Shown one piece after another: positions 7,252 through 11,553 of a stretch of DNA of 11,553 bases (position 1 is the first letter of the stretch; the number at the start of each line of letters is the position of its first letter). Both the position numbers and the translations under genes were made by a program. The DNA is from JABDII01 sp041576235 (lineage in GTDB: Bacteria; Gemmatimonadota; Gemmatimonadetes; Gemmatimonadales; GWC2-71-9): positions 1 through 11,553 of the forward strand of contig JBFGLJ010000088.1 in assembly GCA_041576235.1 (NCBI GenBank). The letters run 5' to 3'. The notes beneath the pieces are model-generated. The model was given only the letters and a program-made list of their open reading frames with translations. It made no database searches and was not told the origin of the DNA.

Positions 7252-7389
7252 GAGACGTGAGTCATGAGTCATGAGACGTGAGTCGAATAGTCCTCAGTTG
7301 TCAGTCCTTCAGGGATGGTTGAGATGCGCGCGGAGCCACACCTAAGGGGACTGGCGACTCACCACTCAAGACTCACGACTCATTTCTCA
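7244..7389. repeat. Heptad inverted-repeat element, copy B (inside the efflux operon)
   Basis: The left arm on the plus strand is AGAGTCA at 7244-7250 followed by five perfect-phase heptads at 7251-7285: TGAGACG, TGAGTCA, TGAGTCA, TGAGACG, TGAGTCG. The right arm on the minus strand, 7389 down to 7355, is TGAGAAA, TGAGTCG, TGAGTCT, TGAGTGG, TGAGTCG. Aligned as an inverted repeat the two 35-nt arms agree at 29 positions. The core carries the 20-nt box shared with copy A (7289-7308) and about 45 nt of unrelated sequence. The element fills the whole gap between the second ATPase and the first permease and runs into both genes: the ATPase stop TGA (7375-7373) begins a heptad, and the permease ATG abuts the array. 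A transcript through it could fold into a long imperfect stem. Confidence 0.8.
7289..7308 (+). repeat. 20-nt core box of the heptad element, copy B
   Basis: AGTCCTCAGTTGTCAGTCCT on the plus strand. It matches the minus-strand box at 1535-1554 at 18 of 20 positions, with two transitions. In both loci it lies immediately inside one heptad arm, so it defines an orientation for the element; the two copies in this window point in opposite directions. Confidence 0.7.
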
Positions 7390-8305
7390 CCAACGCGACA
7401 AACACATCCTCCAGCGCGGGGCTGATGGGCTCGATGCGCCCCACCTCGAAGCCGCCGCGGGTGAGTGAGTCGCGAATGATCCGCCGGCCCGATTCGGCTT
7501 CGTTCATGGTCGCATGAATCCGGCGGCCGAACATGGCCGCATCCACCACACCCGGCGCCTCGAGCAAGGTGCTCACCGCTCGGGGCGGGTCGCTGGTCTC
7601 GACCTCGAACATCGGGGCCTTCGTTCCGGAGCGAAGCGCGGCGGGTGTATCGAGGGCGATCAACCGACCCCGGTTCATGAGCGCCAACCGGTGACAGTAC
7701 TCGGCTTCTTCCATGTAGTGGGTCGAGACGAACACGGTGGTCCCCGCGGCCGACAACTCGTAGATCAAGTCCCAGAACCGCCGCCGCGAAATGGGATCCA
7801 CACCCGAGGTGGGCTCGTCCAGAAACAGTGTGGGCGGTTGGTGGAGCACCGCGCATCCCAGGGCCAGCCGCTGCTTCCAGCCGAGCGGCAGCTCGCCCGT
7901 CAGCCGATCACGGTGCTCGGTAAGCCCGGCCATCTCGAGCACCCAGTCGCGCCGCTCGGCCCGGCGCTCGCGTGGAACACCATAGAGTCCCGAGAAGAAG
8001 CGGATGTTTTCCTGGACGGTGAGATCGGCGTAGAGCGAGAACAGCTGCGACATGTAGCCGATCCGCTGCTTGATGGCGTTGGCCTGGGTCCGGATGTCGA
8101 GCCCGGCCACCCCGCCGCTTCCCGCGGTGGGCGTGATGAGTCCGGTCAGCATCTTGATGGTGGTGGTCTTGCCGGCGCCGTTCGGGCCCAGGAAGCCGAA
8201 GATCTCGCCGGCCGAGACCTCGAAGCTCACCCGGTCGACGGCGGTGAACTCGCCGAAGCGTTTGGTGAGTTCGCGCACGGAGACCGCGGTGCCAACTCCT
8301 CTCAT
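7373..8305 (-). CDS. ABC transporter ATPase, YbhF C-terminal-half-like
   Basis: Product of 310 aa, cytoplasmic nucleotide-binding subunit. Walker A GPNGAGKT 40-47, Q-loop YMSQ with Gln87, Walker B TLFLDE 159-164 with catalytic Glu164, D-loop SGVDP, and H-loop STHYMEEAEYC with His196. The signature is not LSGGQ but LPLGWKQRL (139-147); this variant is known from the C-terminal nucleotide-binding domain of YbhF-type proteins. The C-terminal region of about 90 residues ends PALEDVFVALVRNES, as in drug-export ATPases (DrrA/CcmA-like). The ATG at 8305 overlaps the preceding stop by 4 nt (ATGA) and has a strong GGGGAG 7 nt upstream. The last residues (NES) and the stop are encoded by the heptad repeat. 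It probably pairs with the ATPase encoded at 8302-9240 and drives the two permeases. Confidence 0.93.
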   Translation of the reverse strand: MRGVGTAVSVRELTKRFGEFTAVDRVSFEVSAGEIFGFLGPNGAGKTTTIKMLTGLITPTAGSGGVAGLDIRTQANAIKQRIGYMSQLFSLYADLTVQENIRFFSGLYGVPRERRAERRDWVLEMAGLTEHRDRLTGELPLGWKQRLALGCAVLHQPPTLFLDEPTSGVDPISRRRFWDLIYELSAAGTTVFVSTHYMEEAEYCHRLALMNRGRLIALDTPAALRSGTKAPMFEVETSDPPRAVSTLLEAPGVVDAAMFGRRIHATMNEAESGRRIIRDSLTRGGFEVGRIEPISPALEDVFVALVRNES

Positions 8306-9240
8306 ACCGTAGCTCCCCGGATCCGGCTCATGAATACGTCCTCCATCGAGGGGGTCACGCTCTCGATGGCGTGGACCTCAAATCCGCCGGCCTGGAGGCG
8401 CGCTCGCAGCACCGAGGTGTGGGCCGGGTCGGAAAGGGTCACGTGGAGCCGGTCGCCGAACACCGCCGCCTGCTCGACGCCCGGCGAGTCCCTCAGAACG
8501 TCGCGCGCCTCTCGGAGCCGCTCGACCTCGATGGCGATGACCTTGTGGTTGAGTTCGGCTTGGAGGTCCGCCGGCGGGGCCAGTGCCACCGCCCGGCCTT
8601 CATTCACGAGCGCCACCCGATCGAAGCGCTCGGCCTCGTCCATGTAGGCCGTGCTCACGATCACCGTGACCCCGCCGGCCACCATCTCGTGCACGATGAG
8701 CCAGAGGTCGCGTCGCGAGATGGGATCGACGCCGAAGGTGGGCTCATCCAGCAAGAGAATGAGCGGCTCGTGGATGAGAGCGCACGAAAGTCCCAGTTTC
8801 TGCTTCATGCCGCCCGAGAGTTGTCCGGCCAGGCGGTCCTGGAATGGACCCAGGTTCGAGAACCGGAACAACCGCTCGAGACGGGCGGCGCGCTCGCCGC
8901 CCGCCCCCCGCTTGGGCACCCGGTAGAGATCGGCGTAGAATTCGATGTTCTCGCGGACGGTCAAATCGGTGTAGAGCCCGAAGCGTTGAGACATGTAGGC
9001 CAGATCGACCTTCACGGCCTCGGGATCCTTGACGACACTGATCCCATTGAGCAGCGCGTCGCCGGCCGTAGGGGTAAGCACCCCCGCCAGCATGCGAAGG
9101 GTCGTGGTCTTGCCGGAGCCGTCGGGCCCGACCAGGCCGAACAGCTCGCCCCGGGCCACATCGAAGCTCAGATCGTCGACCGCCACAACCTCGCCGAACC
9201 GCTTGGTGAGCCCCTCGACGCTGACCATGGGATCGGTCAT
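8302..9240 (-). CDS. ABC transporter ATPase, YbhF N-terminal-half-like
   Basis: Product of 312 aa, cytoplasmic. Walker A is GPDGSGKT (38-45), with the Asp-Gly-Ser variant common in the first half of YbhF-type proteins. Q-loop YMSQ with Gln85, canonical signature LSGGM 141-145, Walker B LILLLDE ending in Glu166, then FGVDP. The switch position reads STAYMDEAERFD, so the usual His is Ala198. The C-terminus ends PSMEDVFMSRIRGATV, the same 'EDVF' ending as its neighbour. The ATG at 9240 overlaps the fusion-protein stop by ATGA; the open frame further upstream (to 9510) is shadow of that gene. In E. coli these two ATPase modules are one fused protein, YbhF; here they are two adjacent genes. The predicted partner is the next gene, giving a heterodimer with one canonical and one degenerate ATP site. 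Confidence 0.92.
   Translation of the reverse strand: MTDPMVSVEGLTKRFGEVVAVDDLSFDVARGELFGLVGPDGSGKTTTLRMLAGVLTPTAGDALLNGISVVKDPEAVKVDLAYMSQRFGLYTDLTVRENIEFYADLYRVPKRGAGGERAARLERLFRFSNLGPFQDRLAGQLSGGMKQKLGLSCALIHEPLILLLDEPTFGVDPISRRDLWLIVHEMVAGGVTVIVSTAYMDEAERFDRVALVNEGRAVALAPPADLQAELNHKVIAIEVERLREARDVLRDSPGVEQAAVFGDRLHVTLSDPAHTSVLRARLQAGGFEVHAIESVTPSMEDVFMSRIRGATV
8313..8318 (-). promoter_or_regulatory. Strong ribosome binding site of the second ATPase gene
   Basis: GGGGAG on the minus strand, 7 nt before the ATG at 8305-8303. It lies inside the end of the preceding ATPase gene and fixes the start at the ATGA overlap. It is the best Shine-Dalgarno sequence in the operon. Confidence 0.7.
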
Positions 9241-10232
9241 GGCGCGTCGAGATCGATGCGCACGTCCGCCGGCATGCCGGGCTTCAGCACCTGCATCGAA
9301 TCGCCGGTCACCCGCACCTTGACCATGTACACCAACCGCACCCGCTCCTCGGCCGTCTGCACACTCTTGGGCGTGAACTCGGCCTCGTTGGCGATGTACA
9401 TGACCTCGCCCGGGTAGCGCTGATCGGGATAGGTGTCCGAGGTGATCGAAGCCTGGGCCCCTAGATGCACGGCGCCAAGACGATTCTCGGGCACATAGAC
9501 CCTGACCCACCGGTCGCCCGGGTCCATCAGGGTGACCACCGGCACGCCCGGGCCCACGATCTCGCCCGGTTCACGGTGCCGGACCGTGACGATGCCGTCG
9601 AAGGGGGCGGTGATGGCGCGGTCGGCGAGCGCCGCTTCGATGCTGGCGACCGCGGCTTCGGCCTGGGCCACCTGGGCCCGCTGGGCCTGGATCCGCTCGC
9701 GGCGGGGGCCGGTCTCGACGAGGCGGAGCTGCTCCGACACTTGCGTGTGCCGGCTCTTGGCCACGTCCAGCGCCACCTGCGCTCGATCGAACGCTTCCAG
9801 GCTCACCGCGCCGCCGTCGTAGAGCCGCTGGGTTCGATCGAACGCCTGCTGGGCGTCGTCGAGCTGGCGGGCCGCGGCGTCGAGTCCGGCCCTGGCCTGC
9901 CCGATCTCCTCGGCGCGCGAGCCGCGTATGAGTTCATTGAGGAGTGCCTGTGCGGCGACGACGTTCGCCTTGGCCTGCCTGAGCCGCGCCTCGGCTTCCT
10001 GGATGTCGAGGCGCGCGATTTCTGCGCCTTCCTCGATGCTGTCGCCCTCGCGGGCGGTGATCGCATCGATGCGTCCGCTCGCGGGGAAACCGAGCCGGGC
10101 CTCGGTGGCTTCGACCGTGCCGGACGAAAGGAGGGCGTCGCTGGGTCCGCCATCCCGGAAGAGGACGAGCCAGAGGACCAGGAGCACCAGCGCGACGGCC
10201 ACCGGTGGAATCACTCGCTTGGGGCCGCTCAT
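9237..10232 (-). CDS. HlyD/YbhG-type periplasmic membrane-fusion (adaptor) protein
   Basis: Product of 331 aa, nearly the same length as E. coli YbhG. N-terminal membrane anchor at about 8-25 (IPPVAVALVLLVLWLVLF), no lipobox. The two halves of the lipoyl/barrel-sandwich domain are at 37-75 (SGTVEATEARLGFPASGRIDAITAREGDSIEEGAEIARLD in short: G-R-I...EGD) and about 205-240 (ITAPFDGIVTVRHREPGEIV). Between them, 77-203, lies a long Ala/Arg/Glu-rich coiled-coil hairpin. At its tip Arg133, Leu137 and Ser144 keep the R-x3-L-x6-S spacing known from adaptors that dock onto TolC-type channels. The C-terminal beta-barrel region ends LKPGMPADVRIDLD. The ATG at 10232 overlaps the TolC-type gene stop by ATGA and has GGAG 8 nt upstream; the open frame further upstream to 10649 is shadow. 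Role: links the permease pair to the outer-membrane channel. Confidence 0.93.
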   Translation of the reverse strand: MSGPKRVIPPVAVALVLLVLWLVLFRDGGPSDALLSSGTVEATEARLGFPASGRIDAITAREGDSIEEGAEIARLDIQEAEARLRQAKANVVAAQALLNELIRGSRAEEIGQARAGLDAAARQLDDAQQAFDRTQRLYDGGAVSLEAFDRAQVALDVAKSRHTQVSEQLRLVETGPRRERIQAQRAQVAQAEAAVASIEAALADRAITAPFDGIVTVRHREPGEIVGPGVPVVTLMDPGDRWVRVYVPENRLGAVHLGAQASITSDTYPDQRYPGEVMYIANEAEFTPKSVQTAEERVRLVYMVKVRVTGDSMQVLKPGMPADVRIDLDAP

Positions 10233-11553
10233 GGTGTGGTCTCCAGGTTGGCCCCGACCCAGGCGGTGGTGAGTACGCCCGTGGCGCGGGCCAGTTGCGC
10301 CCGGGCCACCAGGTGGCCGTAGCGGGCTCCGGCCAAGTCGGCGCGCGCGGCGAGCAGATCGGCTTCGGCCTCGAGGTAGTCGGTTTGGGTGCCGGCGCCG
10401 GTCTCGAGCACCAGCCGCTCGACCCTCACCACCTCGGTGAATCCAGCCACGGCTCTCTCGAGGCTTCGGACCCGGGCCAGCGATTCCTCCACCGCCGAGT
10501 AGGCGCGATCGACGTGGTGGGCTGCATCGAGTTCGGCTAGCCGCAGCTCGTCTTGTTGGGCGGCCGCTGTGGCCTCGGCCTGGGCGATGCGATTGCGTGT
10601 CGCAAAGCCGGTGAAGATCGGGTAGGAGAGTTGGATGCCGGCGTCCCACTCACTGGTGAAGTCGCCGCCGGCGCTGCCGCGGTCGATCAGGTGACCCACC
10701 AGCGAGAGCGAGGGCCACCGGGCGCCCTTCGCGGTTCGGGTGCCGGCGTGGGCGGCCAGCACGCGGTGCCTGGCCCGCTCGACCTCCGGGCTCGACGACA
10801 CCGCCTGGTCCACCGCCCGATCACGATCGGGCAGCGTGGAATCGCCGAGTGCGACCGGACGGAGCCCGACGTCGGCAGACTGACCGACCGGCGCCGCGAT
10901 CAACCGCGCGAGCGCGCGCCGGGTCACCTCGAGACCGGTCGCGAGCTTCACCCGAACCGCTTCCGCCTCCGCCACCGCCGCGTCGGCGCGGAGCACCATG
11001 ACTTCTGCGCCGCGGCCTGCGTCCAGCAATTGATTGGCGCGCTCCCGTTCGGCGGCGAGTGCGGCCAGGCGCCGGTCATGGGCTTCGAGCACGTCGCCTT
11101 GGGCCAGCACCTGCACGTAGGTGGTGACCACCAGTTCGATGAGTCGCTGCTCGGTCGCGGCGAGGGCCGCCAGGGCCGCGTCCATGTCCGAACGGGCTTG
11201 GCCAATGCGGGCCCCGCGGGCGCCGCCGTCGAAGAGGGTGAAGGACAGAGTGACGGCTCCCTGGACCAGGGTCTCGTCGAAGGGCGGCGTCAGCCCCGGG
11301 GTGAACCCATGGATCGGGGTCACGATCATGGGCTCTTCGAATTGGGTGGCGGCGGCGGCGAGGGTGAGGCTCGGAAACCAGGCCGCCTGGGCCACCCCGA
11401 CCCCTGCGCGGGCCGCCTCGCGCCGGTTGGTGGCGGCACCCACGGTGGGGTAGTTGGCGAGGGCCCGCTCGACCGCGCTGGTGATGGTGAGAAGGTCGGC
11501 CGGTCCGTCTTGCGCCACGAGCGTCCCCCCAAGGAAGGGGAGGGAAGCGAGCG
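10229..11553 (-). CDS. TolC-family outer membrane efflux protein (5' partial)
   Basis: The visible part is 440 residues. Two OEP-type repeats are seen. The first has LTITSAVERALANYPTVGAA, then TLSFTLFDGGARGARIGQARSDMDAA and long helices. The second has VDQAVSSSPEVERARHRV, then LSYPIFTGFATRNRIAQAEATAAAQ and ETGAGTQTDYLEAEADLLAARADLAGARY. This is the usual TolC trimer subunit layout: beta-strand pieces (LFDGG, IFTGF) joined by long coiled helices. A GTG at 11518 could be read as a start, but the frame stays open to the window edge. The upstream residues, LASLPFLGGTLVAQ before DGPADL, read as the end of a signal peptide with cleavage near VAQ. The true start is therefore probably beyond the right edge. 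It would form the outer-membrane exit duct of the pump, first among the visible operon genes and overlapping the next by ATGA. Confidence 0.93.
   Translation of the reverse strand, partial: LASLPFLGGTLVAQDGPADLLTITSAVERALANYPTVGAATNRREAARAGVGVAQAAWFPSLTLAAAATQFEEPMIVTPIHGFTPGLTPPFDETLVQGAVTLSFTLFDGGARGARIGQARSDMDAALAALAATEQRLIELVVTTYVQVLAQGDVLEAHDRRLAALAAERERANQLLDAGRGAEVMVLRADAAVAEAEAVRVKLATGLEVTRRALARLIAAPVGQSADVGLRPVALGDSTLPDRDRAVDQAVSSSPEVERARHRVLAAHAGTRTAKGARWPSLSLVGHLIDRGSAGGDFTSEWDAGIQLSYPIFTGFATRNRIAQAEATAAAQQDELRLAELDAAHHVDRAYSAVEESLARVRSLERAVAGFTEVVRVERLVLETGAGTQTDYLEAEADLLAARADLAGARYGHLVARAQLARATGVLTTAWVGANLETTP
10241..10244 (-). promoter_or_regulatory. Ribosome binding site of the membrane-fusion protein gene
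   Basis: GGAG on the minus strand, 8 nt before the ATG at 10232-10230. It lies within the last codons of the outer-membrane channel gene and supports this start and translational coupling through the ATGA overlap. Confidence 0.6.

Noticed and set aside
4976..7260. Two long plus-strand open frames (about 430 and 410 codons) opposite the permeases
   Set aside because: Composition is dominated by His, Glu, Gln and Arg, the usual antisense of membrane-protein codons in GC-rich DNA; the minus strand has well-formed permeases.
7252..7372. tRNA or small structured RNA gene in the operon gap
   Set aside because: No cloverleaf or conserved TPsiC-type box is seen; the pairing potential is explained by the inverted heptads.
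7514..9417. Plus-strand open frames opposite the two ATPase genes
   Set aside because: Antisense shadows; Walker and signature motifs are on the minus strand.

Overview
The window is GC-rich, densely coded bacterial DNA, probably from a Gemmatimonadota (Gemmatimonadetes) soil-type bacterium. The lineage call is an inference from memory. It rests on the base composition, on a kinase whose N-terminus (RLQAALGDA...GGMSRLFLATE...VVVKVLPPEL) matches the very large Ser/Thr kinase family of that phylum as I know it, and on intergenic heptad repeats that I associate with such genomes. It was not checked by search. No rRNA, tRNA, CRISPR array or transposase is visible.

Layout. (1) 1-1464, plus strand: the 3' part of a secreted-type protein with an Ig-like domain followed by LVIVD/beta-propeller repeats; its start lies left of the window. 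(2) 1462-1568: an inverted array of 7-bp repeats between convergent genes. (3) 1570-1770, minus strand: a 66-aa DUF2007-type protein. (4) 1824-4952, minus strand: a transmembrane PknB-type Ser/Thr kinase with a FlgO/TolB-like module and a TPR-rich C-terminus. (5) 5018-11553, minus strand: a complete tripartite ABC-2 efflux system. In transcription order it encodes a TolC-type outer-membrane channel (start beyond the right edge), a HlyD/YbhG-type membrane-fusion protein, two ABC ATPases resembling the N and C halves of E. coli YbhF, and two ABC-2 permeases resembling YbhS and YbhR. There is no gene-free stretch longer than about 125 bp.

How the genes work together. The first four efflux genes are joined by 4-nt ATGA overlaps and the two permeases by a TGATG overlap, so they look like one translationally coupled operon. 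Its products would form an inner-membrane ATP-driven pump docked through the fusion protein onto the outer-membrane channel. The two ATPases have complementary defects, which predicts one canonical and one degenerate ATP site in the heterodimer. The kinase follows the last permease by 65 nt on the same strand and could be co-transcribed.

The least explained feature is a repeat element present twice: arrays of TGAGWCR-like heptads in inverted arrangement around a short core, with a shared 20-nt box (18/20 identical, opposite orientation). One copy sits between the convergent genes. The other interrupts the efflux operon exactly between the second ATPase and the first permease, and supplies the stop codon of one and the start region of the other.
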